Positions 26,241 through 35,027 of a stretch of 64,000 bases of DNA are shown piece by piece (positions within the stretch are counted from its first letter, which is position 1; each line of letters opens with the position of its first letter). Location of the stretch: contig NZ_ML014773.1 in the NCBI RefSeq assembly GCF_003675895.1, positions 1 through 64,000 on the forward strand, in the 5' to 3' direction. The notes under the pieces were generated by a model. The model saw only the letters and a list, made by a program, of their open reading frames with translations. It made no database searches and had not been told where the DNA came from. The translations under genes were made by a program, and so were the position numbers. The DNA comes from Parashewanella curva (GTDB taxonomy: Bacteria; Pseudomonadota; Gammaproteobacteria; Enterobacterales; Shewanellaceae).

Positions 26241-27170
26241 TTATTGCCCAACTTTGATCGCTTCGGACTCCAAAGCCTTACCTTGCTCAATCGCAATTTC
26301 AACACGACGGTTTTTAGCTCGGTTGGCTGCTGAAGTATTTGGGAACAAGGGTTTTGTCGATGCCATACCGACAACTTTTAAACGAGATTCATCAAACCCT
26401 TTCGCTTTGATCATTTCATGAGCTACGGATAAGGCACGCTTACTGGATAACTCCCAATTCGAACGATAAAGCTCATTACTGATTTTAGTATCATCCGTAT
26501 GTCCAGAGACCGTAATAATACCTGGAATGTCTTTCAGAACTGTACCCACTTTGCGCACAATAGGTCTAAACCTTGGCTGTAAAAAACCCGAGCCTGACGC
26601 AAAAGACCCCTTCTCACGAATACGGATGATAATTTGCTGCCCTAGTGATTCCACTTCTAGAGCGCCATCTTGAATTTGCTGTTCAAGTTGTTGAGCAATT
26701 TTCTTCACCTGCTCATTAATTTGATCTTGCTGAGCTTGTGCTTCTTGAGAATGTTTTGCCACTTCTACTTCTTGAGCCGTGGCAATCGAGTCACCACCAC
26801 GCTTTTCACCTTGCTGCTCTTGCACCCCCCCAGCACTATCAGCATCACCGGGTTGGAACTTCAAGGTTTGCTGAGTCATGTCGTCGGTTTTTTGATTGAT
26901 CGTATCAATAGGTGTTGGCTCTGGACGACCGGGGCGAAACTCCAACGCGATAACAGAGGTACCTTTAGGAATGTCCTTCACATTCACTTGGTTTTGCACA
27001 CCAAAAGCAAATTTCATTGAGCCAGCTAATTGCTTAAACTTAAGCACGTCCATCTCAGAAAATGCTAATAGCAAAACGAAAAAGCACATGAGCAGTGACA
27101 TCAAATCAGCAAAGGTGGCTAGCCACATTGGAGCGCCTGGTGGTGGACAGTCACACTTATTCTTTGCCAT
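26241..27170 (-). CDS. pomB: Na+-driven flagellar stator protein PomB
   Basis: A 309-aa MotB/PomB homologue. A short cytoplasmic tail (MAKNKCDCPPPGAP) precedes the single transmembrane helix (about 16-37), which holds the ion-binding Asp22 in TFADLMSLLMCFFVLLLAF. The Cys-rich tail and the FFVLLLAFSEMD sequence are typical of sodium-type PomB rather than proton-type MotB. A Gln-rich linker (about 105-165) follows. The OmpA-like peptidoglycan-binding domain has ITVSGHTDDTKISNELYRSN and ends with NRRVEIAIEQ. With PomA it forms the torque-generating stator in the inner membrane. The gap to pomA is 3 bp. Confidence 0.95.
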   Translation of the reverse strand: MAKNKCDCPPPGAPMWLATFADLMSLLMCFFVLLLAFSEMDVLKFKQLAGSMKFAFGVQNQVNVKDIPKGTSVIALEFRPGRPEPTPIDTINQKTDDMTQQTLKFQPGDADSAGGVQEQQGEKRGGDSIATAQEVEVAKHSQEAQAQQDQINEQVKKIAQQLEQQIQDGALEVESLGQQIIIRIREKGSFASGSGFLQPRFRPIVRKVGTVLKDIPGIITVSGHTDDTKISNELYRSNWELSSKRALSVAHEMIKAKGFDESRLKVVGMASTKPLFPNTSAANRAKNRRVEIAIEQGKALESEAIKVGQ

Positions 27171-27173
27171 TGG

Positions 27174-27941
27174 TTATTCACCCTCAGCACTGGCTTCGCC
27201 GCGCTTTTTCTCTGACAAATAGCTTTTCAAGAAGCTTTCGATCACTCTTGGATTTTGCCCATCTTGAATGGCTAGCACGGCATCCATGATCAAATTACGA
27301 TTCAGTATCTCTTCTTCCATTCGCAAAGAAAGTTTATCGGCAATTGGAATCGCGATCATATTAGCAATCATGGCACCATAAAGTGTCGTAAGAAGTGCTA
27401 CCGCCATCGACGGCCCAATAGTCTTAGGATCATCCATTGCTTGAAGCATGGCCACCAATCCAATCAGTGTACCGATCATTCCCATTGCTGGCGCAACATC
27501 CCCCATAGCTTTAAAGATACCAACACCGATTTTATGACGCTCGGCCGTAAGGTCTATGTCTTTTTCTAATGCGGTTCTAACCATTTCACCATCATGACCA
27601 TCTACCAGCATATCAATGCCTTTTTGCATAAAGCTATTTGAAATTTGAGCTTCTTCAAGCGCCAAAAAGCCACCTTTGCGCGCTGCATCTGCCATGCTAG
27701 TGCATTGCTCAATCAGCTCATCTGGCTTATCCAGTTTGAACATAAAGGCTTTAATCGCTACTTTAACGGCACCAAAAAACTGCCCAAGGTTGTACTTCAT
27801 CATTACCACGAATAATGAACCACCAATAACGATAAGCAACGACGGCACGTTAATAAAAACACCGATACCACCACTGGTAACCATCGACGCAATTACGAAG
27901 CCAAAAGCCCCAAGAATTCCAATCAGCGTAGCTAAATCCAA
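27174..27941 (-). CDS. pomA: Na+-driven flagellar stator protein PomA
   Basis: A 255-aa MotA/PomA homologue with four hydrophobic helices (about 5-25, 30-50, 150-172, 180-202). The cytoplasmic loop between helices 2 and 3 contains charged residues that contact FliG. It starts MDLATLIGILGAFGFVIASM, as in Vibrio and Shewanella PomA, and the helix 3-4 motif GDVAPAMGMIGTLIGLVAML is conserved. It is the first gene of pomAB and sits next to a 263-bp repeat upstream. Confidence 0.95.
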   Translation of the reverse strand: MDLATLIGILGAFGFVIASMVTSGGIGVFINVPSLLIVIGGSLFVVMMKYNLGQFFGAVKVAIKAFMFKLDKPDELIEQCTSMADAARKGGFLALEEAQISNSFMQKGIDMLVDGHDGEMVRTALEKDIDLTAERHKIGVGIFKAMGDVAPAMGMIGTLIGLVAMLQAMDDPKTIGPSMAVALLTTLYGAMIANMIAIPIADKLSLRMEEEILNRNLIMDAVLAIQDGQNPRVIESFLKSYLSEKKRGEASAEGE

Positions 27942-28475
27942 AACCGTCCCTCAAATATTGCTTTTAAATCGCGTCTATAAACTGCGGCATAGTGTATCTA
28001 AAGCCAAGTGTGAAGTCGTGGCCTTGGCGCACAATCTTTAACCAGTCAGATTACATTTCGCTCACATATTTATCGGTCATGGTTTCTAAAGGTTTAGAAA
28101 TAATTAGGGCGTGTTGATCTTTCAGGATTAAATTTTGTGCTATTTGAGCACTTTCCGGTCAAGGCGTGAGCAGTGAAGCTTAGCCATCTAAGTAAGCTGG
28201 TCACAACACAGAACAGGAAGTGCTCAAAAGCATCAAAGACAGCGTAAATTGGTCACTTCTGCTGCGTTATCGTTTGTTTATGTGGAATAACCACACCGCA
28301 CAAACTCTGCCTTGCATAAGATAACCAATTTATCGCTGCAAAAATAATCACGAAAGATCAACACGCCCTAGATATATGCTGTTTATTGAGCAATTATTCC
28401 ACGAGGAAATTTGACCCACATCGCCTGCTGATATACCTTGTGACAGTTTCAACGGCTGCTTAGGGAGCGAAAATT
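27942..28475. other. 534-bp gap between divergent pomA and xseB, half of it a repeat element
   Basis: Apart from the 263-bp element at 28107-28369, the pomA side (27942-28106) and the xseB side (28370-28475) must hold the divergent promoters. I cannot pick out convincing -35/-10 pairs by eye. The only certain signal is the xseB ribosome binding site AGGGAG near 28462-28467. Confidence 0.6.
28107..28369 (-). repeat. 263-bp MITE-like element, family A (copy 2)
   Basis: Terminal repeats GGGCGTGTTGATCTTTC and AAAGATCAACACGCCC bound exactly 263 bp, flanked by TTA and TAG. It is an inverted, roughly 93% identical copy of 2247-2509. It lies in the divergent promoter region of pomA and xseB, so it could influence expression of either. 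Confidence 0.88.
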
Positions 28476-28718
28476 TTGGCCAAGAAATCTGAAAGTTTAA
28501 CGTTCGAACAATCGTTAACTTCATTAGAAAAGATTGTAACTGAACTTGAAAAAGGTGATATACCGCTAGATGATGCGCTAAAGCAATTTGAACAAGGCAT
28601 TGCGCTTGTACGCCAAAGTCAGCAAAAATTGGAACAAGCACAACAAAAAATTTCAATACTGCTTGATGATAACGGCCAAGAACAATTAGTTCCTTTTGAC
28701 AATAATGGTGATCAGTAG
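28476..28718 (+). CDS. xseB: Exodeoxyribonuclease VII small subunit
   Basis: An 80-aa XseB: helical hairpin with LTFEQSLTSLEKIVTELEKG and the core motif LDDALKQFEQGIALVRQSQQ. It starts with TTG at 28476, preceded by AGGGAG; no in-frame ATG exists near the conserved N-terminus. XseB binds XseA to form exonuclease VII; xseA is not in this window, which is normal. The stop TAG overlaps the GTG start of ispA by one base, and the order xseB-ispA-dxs is the standard gammaproteobacterial isoprenoid operon. Confidence 0.95.
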   Translation: MAKKSESLTFEQSLTSLEKIVTELEKGDIPLDDALKQFEQGIALVRQSQQKLEQAQQKISILLDDNGQEQLVPFDNNGDQ

Positions 28719-29608
28719 TGAATCAACCCATCTTAACGGATGCTATTGCTCAATACCAAAACCGCATTAATCATTTTCTAGAGCAACAATTAGCGTGCTT
28801 GCCCGATCATGCCACAGACTTGAAAAGTGCTATGCAGCACGGGGCGCTATTGGGTGGAAAACGTATTCGTCCCTTTCTTGTTTACAGTGTTGGCGATATG
28901 CTGGGTGTGTCTCTCGATAAGTTAGACATTTGTGCTGCCGCGATTGAATGTATTCACGCGTATTCATTAATCCATGACGATTTACCCGCGATGGACGATG
29001 ATGATCTGCGTCGTGGTCAGCCTACCGTTCACATCGCCTTTGATGAAGCCACTGCTATTTTAGCTGGCGATGCACTTCAAACCTTAGCCTTTGAGATCTT
29101 GTCTGGCGACACCGAATTTACCCCACAGCAACAACTCGCTATGATCTGTTCAGTATCAAAAGCAGCCGGTTACCTTGGGATGTGTGGTGGTCAAGCCATT
29201 GATTTAGCATCCACAGATAAGCAAATTGATTTAGATCGACTGACTCAATTACACGCCCTAAAAACAGGAGCACTCATTTCTTGCTCCGTTGAACTCGCGA
29301 TAATTGCGGCCGATGCAAATGACGCTGACCGCGCGTCTTTAATGAAATATGCACAATCTCTAGGGCTCGCCTTTCAAGTTCAAGACGATATTCTTGATAT
29401 TACGTCTTCAACAGAAGAGCTTGGAAAGCCGCAAGGGTCAGATGAAGAATCGAATAAAAGTACATTCCCACAATTACTTGGTTTGCAAGGCGCGCAACAA
29501 ACCGCAACACAATTAATTGAGGATGCACTATCCGCCTTAAGTAAATTACCCTACAATACGCAGTTAATCGAACAATTCGCCCAGTATATCGTGGCACGTC
29601 GAGTATAA
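28718..29608 (+). CDS. ispA: Farnesyl diphosphate synthase
   Basis: A 296-aa short-chain trans-prenyltransferase that condenses IPP with DMAPP and GPP to give farnesyl diphosphate. The first Asp-rich motif is [14 protein letters not shown] (about 86-99) and the second is [11 protein letters not shown] (about 219-229). [12 protein letters not shown] is the IPP-binding region. It starts with GTG inside the xseB stop (TAGTG), so translation is coupled. It is followed by dxs after 14 bp. Confidence 0.96.
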   Translation: MNQPILTDAIAQYQNRINHFLEQQLACLPDHATDLKSAMQHGALLGGKRIRPFLVYSVGDMLGVSLDKLDICAAAIECIHAYSLIHDDLPAMDDDDLRRGQPTVHIAFDEATAILAGDALQTLAFEILSGDTEFTPQQQLAMICSVSKAAGYLGMCGGQAIDLASTDKQIDLDRLTQLHALKTGALISCSVELAIIAADANDADRASLMKYAQSLGLAFQVQDDILDITSSTEELGKPQGSDEESNKSTFPQLLGLQGAQQTATQLIEDALSALSKLPYNTQLIEQFAQYIVARRV

Positions 29609-29622
29609 GATTCAGTATAAGC

Positions 29623-31482
29623 ATGGATATTTCGCAATTTCCGGTACTGGCAAAAGCTAATACCCCTGAAGAACTCAGGCTTCTCCCTAAAAGTCAGCTG
29701 TCTCAGCTGGCTAATGAATTACGAGAGTTCTTATTAAAATCTGTTGGTAAATCCAGCGGACACTTTGCATCAGGCCTTGGCACTGTAGAACTAACAGTGG
29801 CACTTCATTATGTCTATAACACACCCTATGATCGTTTGGTGTGGGACGTTGGTCATCAAGCCTACCCCCATAAAATTCTCACTGGTCGTCGTGACCGTAT
29901 GCACACTATCCGCCAAAAGGATGGTCTTCACCCTTTCCCATACCGTGAAGAAAGTGAATACGATACTTTTAGTGTTGGTCACTCGAGTACTTCAATCAGT
30001 GCTGCTCTGGGCATGGCTATCGCCGCCGATAAAGAGCAATCGGGTCGTAAAGTGGTGTCCGTTATTGGTGATGGCGCCATTACTGGAGGCATGGCTTTTG
30101 AAGCCTTAAACCACGCAGGAGCCCTACATAATGACATGTTAGTCATTTTAAATGACAACGAGATGTCAATTTCTGAAAATGTTGGCGCCTTGAATAACCA
30201 CCTAGCTCAAATCATGTCTGGACGCTTTTATAGCACCATCCGTGAAGGTGGTAAAAAAGTGCTCAAAGATATGCCAATGGTGAAAGAGATGGTTCGCCGT
30301 ACTGAGGAACACCTCAAAGGTATGGTTGTTCCAGGCACCTTATTTGAAGAGCTGGGCTTTAACTATATCGGCCCCATTGACGGGCACGATGTGAATGCTT
30401 TGGTGGAAACACTTGCCAATATGCGTCAGCTTAAAGGGCCGCAATTTTTGCATATTATGACCAAAAAAGGTCGTGGTTATGCTCCTGCAGAGAAAGACCC
30501 TATTGGTTGGCATGCTGTACCTAAATTTGATCCAAGTGAATTTAAAAAGCCTGCGAGTAAGGCCAGCAATCCAAGCTTCTCTCAGGTATTTGGTAAGTGG
30601 CTTTGCGATGTTGCCACCAATGATGAGAAGTTACTTGCGATTACACCAGCCATGCGTGAAGGCTCTGGTATGGTTGAATTTTCTCAGCGCTTCCCTAAGC
30701 AATATTTTGATGCGGCCATTGCTGAGCAACATGCCGTAACACTAGGTGCAGGTTTTGCTGTTGAAGGTTTCAAACCGGTAGTCGCTATCTACTCTACTTT
30801 CTTACAGCGTGGCTATGATCAATTGATCCATGATGTTGCACTGCAAAAATTGCCCGTGTTATTTGCAATTGACCGTGGTGGCATTGTTGGCGCTGATGGC
30901 CCAACCCATCAAGGTGCTTTTGACTTAAGCTACCTGCGTTGTATTCCTAATATGGTGATTATGGCGCCTGCTGATGAAAATGAATGTCGTCAGATGCTGT
31001 ATACTGGTTATCGTTACAACGATGGCCCAACGGCGGTTCGTTACCCTCGCGGCAGCGCAACAGGGGCAGAGCAGATTGAGGAAATGACGGCTCTGGAAAT
31101 TGGCAAAGGCCGCATGATGCGTCAAGGTAAAAACATTGCCATATTAAATTTTGGTACTCGTTTATCTTGCGCTTTATCAGCTGCCGAAACCTTAGATGCC
31201 ACTGTTGCAGATATGCGCTTTGTAAAACCGCTAGATGAAGAATTGTTAAAAGAGCTAGCCGCTTCTCATGATGTGATTGTAACCGTAGAAGAAAACGCCA
31301 TTATGGGTGGTGCTGGTTCTGGTGTCATTGAGTTCTTTGCTAAAAACAAGATACTCAAACCAACGCTACAGATTGGTTTACCCGATGAATTTATTAAGCA
31401 AGGCACTCAAACAGAAGTATCTGCAGAACTTAATATTGATGCAGAAGGTATCATCAAACAAATCAACGAATTTTTAAAATAG
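29623..31482 (+). CDS. dxs: 1-deoxy-D-xylulose-5-phosphate synthase
   Basis: A 619-aa thiamine-diphosphate enzyme that makes DXP from pyruvate and glyceraldehyde-3-phosphate, the first step of the MEP pathway. It shows the ThDP/Mg motif [20 protein letters not shown] (about 147-166), followed by NDNEMSIS. The transketolase-type central domain has [13 protein letters not shown], and the C-terminal part has [10 protein letters not shown]. Length is normal. It ends the xseB-ispA-dxs operon and is followed by a clear terminator. Confidence 0.98.
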   Translation: MDISQFPVLAKANTPEELRLLPKSQLSQLANELREFLLKSVGKSSGHFASGLGTVELTVALHYVYNTPYDRLVWDVGHQAYPHKILTGRRDRMHTIRQKDGLHPFPYREESEYDTFSVGHSSTSISAALGMAIAADKEQSGRKVVSVIGDGAITGGMAFEALNHAGALHNDMLVILNDNEMSISENVGALNNHLAQIMSGRFYSTIREGGKKVLKDMPMVKEMVRRTEEHLKGMVVPGTLFEELGFNYIGPIDGHDVNALVETLANMRQLKGPQFLHIMTKKGRGYAPAEKDPIGWHAVPKFDPSEFKKPASKASNPSFSQVFGKWLCDVATNDEKLLAITPAMREGSGMVEFSQRFPKQYFDAAIAEQHAVTLGAGFAVEGFKPVVAIYSTFLQRGYDQLIHDVALQKLPVLFAIDRGGIVGADGPTHQGAFDLSYLRCIPNMVIMAPADENECRQMLYTGYRYNDGPTAVRYPRGSATGAEQIEEMTALEIGKGRMMRQGKNIAILNFGTRLSCALSAAETLDATVADMRFVKPLDEELLKELAASHDVIVTVEENAIMGGAGSGVIEFFAKNKILKPTLQIGLPDEFIKQGTQTEVSAELNIDAEGIIKQINEFLK

Positions 31483-31508
31483 GAGCTGATTTTCAGCTCC
31501 TTTTCTTT
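31482..31508 (+). terminator. Terminator of the xseB-ispA-dxs operon
   Basis: The stem GGAGCTGA / TCAGCTCC is followed by TTTTCTTT, immediately after the dxs stop codon. Confidence 0.88.
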
Positions 31509-31623
31509 ATCTATTTTCCATCCCACGATAAGGATTAATCATAATTAACCCAATGGACTTTTAAATAAGACTCAACTGTAAGATAGTTTCTTTAGTATTT
31601 TGCTATTGTTAACTTTATCCTTT

Positions 31624-32649
31624 ATGTCTGCTGCTTCAATTCCGACTTTTGACTTACAGTATGTTTTAATCAACGGCTGTCAATTCGTACACAGTGATGA
31701 TTTAACCAAAATAGCTCACAACACTCATAACTCGAGTAAATTCATACAAGTCAAAGCTAACGGCTTGACTGAAACCTATACAGTGAGAGCTAGGCAACAA
31801 AGCATGGTTTGCTATAACTGGTGGTTGGCATCAAAGGGAGTCTTTTCCTTTAGTGTGGATGAAGAACACTACAAAGTTCTCAGTACGATTGAAGATCGCC
31901 TAAACAACAGCATCTTTCTAATTAATCTAATTGCTAAAGATAAAATCAATGAAGTTTTTGATATGTTTAGAAAAGGTGTAAATCTAGATGTATTTGCCCC
32001 AGATTCTCATTTCCAAACACCTTTATACGCAGCTGTACATAAAGAAAATACAGAAATAGTGAAAAAGCTTCTAGTAGATGGGGCGTCAGTAAATACGGAG
32101 GGCATGAAAGGCCAAAAAACACCACTTCATATTGCAGCCTACAAAGGCAATACTGAAATAGTTACGCTTCTACTTGAATACAATGCCGATCCATATGCAT
32201 TGGATAACGATAACAATACTCCGCTCATAATTGCAAGAAATAGAGGTCATTCAGAGATTGTTGTAATGTTAGAAAAAACATTAAACGACAGATCTCCATT
32301 TCCTGTTTCATGTGTTTCTGAAAGTGATCACGATGATAAAGAAGATGAATGGTTAGATATCAGCAAATTAGATATTCAAGAGTCACAAAACAGTACAGAA
32401 TCTATCGAAGAGGAATGTTCAGTAAAAAATGAATCAAAACAAATGGAAAAACAGCAGGAAAATCTGGAATCACAGGAAAAAGAAGAGCCTGTAATTGTTG
32501 ACACTGAGCCACAAGATTCTCAGTCTCAAGAAAGCTCAACTTTCCCTAGTAGTCAAGCTATGGTTATATGTGAGAAAAATCAGTTCTCGCTTGATAATCC
32601 GCTTTATCAAGACGATCCAGATATACCGGAGAAGACTTCGTCTCTATAA
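31624..32649 (+). CDS. Ankyrin-repeat protein with acidic Gln/Glu-rich tail
   Basis: About 341 aa. An upstream in-frame TTG at 31600 would add 8 residues; the ATG at 31624 is chosen as the first ATG, though no good binding site precedes either. The N-terminal domain (about 1-115) is unrecognised. Residues about 118-225 form three ankyrin repeats, with TPLYAAVHKENTEIVKKLL, TPLHIAAYKGNTEIVTLLL and TPLIIARNRGHSEIVVMLE. The remainder (about 235-341) is highly acidic and rich in Gln, Ser and Glu, probably disordered. No signal peptide. Ankyrin repeats mediate protein binding and are frequent in effectors of host-associated bacteria; that role is inferred. It lies between two terminators as a single gene. 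Confidence 0.75.
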   Translation: MSAASIPTFDLQYVLINGCQFVHSDDLTKIAHNTHNSSKFIQVKANGLTETYTVRARQQSMVCYNWWLASKGVFSFSVDEEHYKVLSTIEDRLNNSIFLINLIAKDKINEVFDMFRKGVNLDVFAPDSHFQTPLYAAVHKENTEIVKKLLVDGASVNTEGMKGQKTPLHIAAYKGNTEIVTLLLEYNADPYALDNDNNTPLIIARNRGHSEIVVMLEKTLNDRSPFPVSCVSESDHDDKEDEWLDISKLDIQESQNSTESIEEECSVKNESKQMEKQQENLESQEKEEPVIVDTEPQDSQSQESSTFPSSQAMVICEKNQFSLDNPLYQDDPDIPEKTSSL

Positions 32650-32657
32650 AACTAAAA

Positions 32658-32692
32658 TGGAAAAATTAACGGCGACATAAAGTCGCCGTTAA
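32658..32692 (-). terminator. Terminator downstream of grpE
   Basis: A perfect 11-bp stem TTAACGGCGAC / GTCGCCGTTAA with loop ATAAA; on the minus strand it runs into TTTTTCC. It lies about 49 bp beyond the grpE stop and could also act on the convergent ankyrin gene. Confidence 0.8.
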
Positions 32693-32740
32693 TCCTCGAA
32701 ACACCAAAGGTGCTTCTTCAAGTATTACTCGTGCGGTAAT

Positions 32741-33337
32741 TTATCCTTGAGATACCATCACCATTGCTGGGCGCAATAAACGGTCATTCAACATATAGCC
32801 TTTTTGCATCACAGCCATAACAGTATTAGCAGGATAATCATCGCTAGGTTGCATACCAATGGCTTGGTGTTGATCTGGATTGAAAGTTTCTCCAGTAGGG
32901 TCAACTACTTTCACACCAAACTTTTCTACAGCGCTCACTAAAGTCTTACGAGTTAGGTTAACACCTTCATGTAAGGCTTTCATTGGGCCTTCTTCATCTT
33001 CGATGTTTAGACCAGCAACCGCGTGATCCATGTTATCCATTACAGGCAAAAGCTCATTCACAAACTTTTCTAGTGCAAACTTGCGTGCTTTTTCAACATC
33101 CATAGCCGCACGACGACGAATGTTTTCTGTTTCAGCAGCAGCACGTACAACAGAATCTTTTTGCTCATCGACCTTAGCTGTAGCAGCAGCTAGAGCTTGT
33201 TCTAACTCTTCGATACGAAAATTAGCCTGAGTCAATTCATCCACTAATTCAGGAGATTCAACGGTTTCAGCTTCTGTTTCAGGGGTAGCCACTTCATCCA
33301 TTTGTTCTTCTTGTACCTTTTCTGCTTCTTTACTCAT
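32741..33337 (-). CDS. grpE: Nucleotide exchange factor GrpE
   Basis: A 198-aa GrpE. An acidic N-terminal stretch leads into a long coiled coil (about 35-100), then [20 protein letters not shown] and the C-terminal beta domain with [10 protein letters not shown] and [19 protein letters not shown]. It releases ADP from DnaK in the heat-shock chaperone cycle. dnaK and dnaJ are not adjacent. A sigma-32-type promoter precedes the gene, as expected for a heat-shock gene. Confidence 0.97.
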   Translation of the reverse strand: MSKEAEKVQEEQMDEVATPETEAETVESPELVDELTQANFRIEELEQALAAATAKVDEQKDSVVRAAAETENIRRRAAMDVEKARKFALEKFVNELLPVMDNMDHAVAGLNIEDEEGPMKALHEGVNLTRKTLVSAVEKFGVKVVDPTGETFNPDQHQAIGMQPSDDYPANTVMAVMQKGYMLNDRLLRPAMVMVSQG

Positions 33338-33418
33338 CTTAACTCCAGCTATACAAGCTTTATTACTACCATTAGCTATGGGATATCCTAGTAATGGTAT
33401 TTTATCTACTATGCGCTT

Positions 33419-33447
33419 ATTATGGGGATCATTTTTAGCGTTTCAAC
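33419..33447 (-). promoter_or_regulatory. grpE: Sigma-32 (heat-shock) promoter of grpE
   Basis: On the minus strand GTTGAAA is followed, after 13 bases, by CCCCATAAT. This is close to the sigma-32 consensus CTTGAAA and CCCCATnT. The -10 element ends 82 bp upstream of the grpE start codon. Confidence 0.82.
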
Positions 33448-33523
33448 CCCAAATCACTGTACTCGAGTAGTTTAACGGTACTAAACTAAGTTAAATCAAG
33501 GTAACCAGAACTTTAATATCTAT

Positions 33524-34402
33524 ATGAAGGCAAAATTTACCACCATAGGACTTATTGGCAAACCCCAACATTCAGGTGCAAATGCAACCCTGACGGCGCT
33601 GAATCACTGGTTAAAATCTCGTGGGTTGAAGGTATTGGTTGAATCAAGAGTTGCTAAAGATATTGGTGAAGGCGTCGAAGCTGTTGAACTGATAGAAATA
33701 GGTAAACAATGCGATTTAGCCATTGTCGTTGGCGGTGATGGCAATATGCTGGGAGCTGCTCGAGTCTTGTCTCGGTTTAATATTGGAGTGATAGGTGTCA
33801 ATCGTGGAAATTTAGGCTTTTTAACTGATATATCTCCTGATGACTTTGAAAGCACACTCTCTGCGGTTTTAGAGGGAGATTTTGAGGTTGAGCAACGTTT
33901 TTTGCTGGAAGCAGAAGTTCACCGTCATGGCAAATTAAAAGCCAGTAATAGTGCTGTTAATGAAACGGTCTTACACCCCAATCAAGTCGCCCACATGATT
34001 GAATTTGAAGTCTATATTGATGATAAATTCATGTATAGCCAACGAGCAGATGGAATGATTATTTCCACACCAACGGGCTCAACCGCTTATTCTCTTTCTG
34101 CGGGAGGTGCTATTTTAACCCCGAATTTAGATGCATTAATTTTAGTACCAATGTTTCCGCATACTATGTCGTGTCGCCCTATCGTTGTGGACGCAAAAAG
34201 TACAATAAAGCTGGTGGTATCGCCCGAGCATGATGACAACTTCGAAGTCAGCTGCGATGGCCATGTCCATCTTTCTGTTCTCCCCGGTGATGAGATCATC
34301 ATTCGAAGAAGCCCAGAAAAATTAACTCTAATCCATCCAAAAGGCTATAGCTACTTCCATGTCCTTCGTAACAAGCTAGGCTGGGGAAGTAAATTATTCT
34401 AG
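33524..34402 (+). CDS. nadK: NAD kinase
   Basis: A 292-aa ATP-NAD kinase that phosphorylates NAD to NADP. It contains the catalytic [12 protein letters not shown] motif (about 70-81), [12 protein letters not shown], the conserved NE of [10 protein letters not shown], and [20 protein letters not shown] (about 180-199). Length is normal for NadK. It is divergent from grpE, with the usual grpE/nadK neighbourhood of gammaproteobacteria; recN, often next, is replaced here by a cytochrome gene. Confidence 0.97.
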   Translation: MKAKFTTIGLIGKPQHSGANATLTALNHWLKSRGLKVLVESRVAKDIGEGVEAVELIEIGKQCDLAIVVGGDGNMLGAARVLSRFNIGVIGVNRGNLGFLTDISPDDFESTLSAVLEGDFEVEQRFLLEAEVHRHGKLKASNSAVNETVLHPNQVAHMIEFEVYIDDKFMYSQRADGMIISTPTGSTAYSLSAGGAILTPNLDALILVPMFPHTMSCRPIVVDAKSTIKLVVSPEHDDNFEVSCDGHVHLSVLPGDEIIIRRSPEKLTLIHPKGYSYFHVLRNKLGWGSKLF

Positions 34403-34534
34403 GCTGATCACAGTTTTAATCCTCAAACTTGTCCAAAGTCAATTTTTCTTATTTTCAACTTGTTATCATCAAAAATGTGATAATAGGAACAAAATACTGC
34501 TCAATTTACTTTTGAACAGTTTGAGGAAAATGAA

Positions 34535-34831
34535 ATGAAAAAAATTATACTCCTAGCATTAGCTTGTGCTGTATCGGCACCAGCATTATCTGCTGACATT
34601 GCCGCAGGTAAAGCAAAATCAATGATGTGTGCAGCTTGCCACGGTACTGACGGTATGTCGATGATACCTATGTACCCAAACCTAAAAGGTCAAAAAGCAC
34701 AGTACCTTGAAAAACAATTGAGAGACTTCAAATCTGGTGCCCGTAAAGACCCAACCATGGCGCCAATGGCGATGCCTTTATCTGATGCTGATATCAAAAA
34801 TATTTCAGCTTATTATGCAAGCTTGAAGTAA
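34535..34831 (+). CDS. Periplasmic cytochrome c (class I, c553/c5-like)
   Basis: A 98-aa monohaem cytochrome: signal peptide (1-20, ending SALSA-like PALSA), haem-binding CAACH at about residues 32-36 and a downstream methionine-rich stretch (MAPMAMPLSD) that supplies the axial ligand. It shuttles electrons in the periplasm. It lies directly before the nos operon, so it could donate electrons to NosZ, but its own terminator and separate promoter region make that inference only. AGG at about 34521-34523 serves as the ribosome binding site. Confidence 0.9.
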   Translation: MKKIILLALACAVSAPALSADIAAGKAKSMMCAACHGTDGMSMIPMYPNLKGQKAQYLEKQLRDFKSGARKDPTMAPMAMPLSDADIKNISAYYASLK

Positions 34832-34859
34832 GTTTGAAGTAAGTTTGAATCGCGCACTA

Positions 34860-34896
34860 ATTATGGAGACCGCCCCTCTTTGGTCTTCATAATTTT
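34860..34896 (+). terminator. Terminator after the cytochrome c gene
   Basis: The inverted repeat ATTATGgAGACC / GGTCTtCATAAT with a 10-base loop runs into TTTTGTCTTTTTATT. Confidence 0.7.
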
Positions 34897-34949
34897 GTCT
34901 TTTTATTTCCTCTAGTTGCCTTTTCCTGAGTAAATTACTCAACTAAATT

Positions 34950-34963
34950 TTGATCTTCATCAA
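34950..34963. promoter_or_regulatory. FNR/DNR-type box 1 upstream of nosR
   Basis: The 14-mer TTGATCTTCATCAA is a perfect TTGAT-N4-ATCAA palindrome, the consensus of FNR (EtrA) and DNR/NNR regulators. It lies 65 bp upstream of the nosR start, fitting anaerobic or nitric-oxide-responsive activation. Confidence 0.88.
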
Positions 34964-34990
34964 ACCCTCAGAACAAGACTCAACCAAAAA

Positions 34991-35004
34991 TTGATTTCGA
35001 TCAT
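34991..35004. promoter_or_regulatory. FNR/DNR-type box 2 upstream of nosR
   Basis: TTGATTTCGATCAT matches the same TTGAT-N4-ATCAA consensus with one mismatch at the last base. It is centred 41 bp downstream of box 1 and ends 24 bp before the nosR ATG. It could be a second activator site or a repressing site overlapping the transcription start. Confidence 0.7.
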
Positions 35005-35027
35005 TACCTGACTAATTCAGTCAACTT

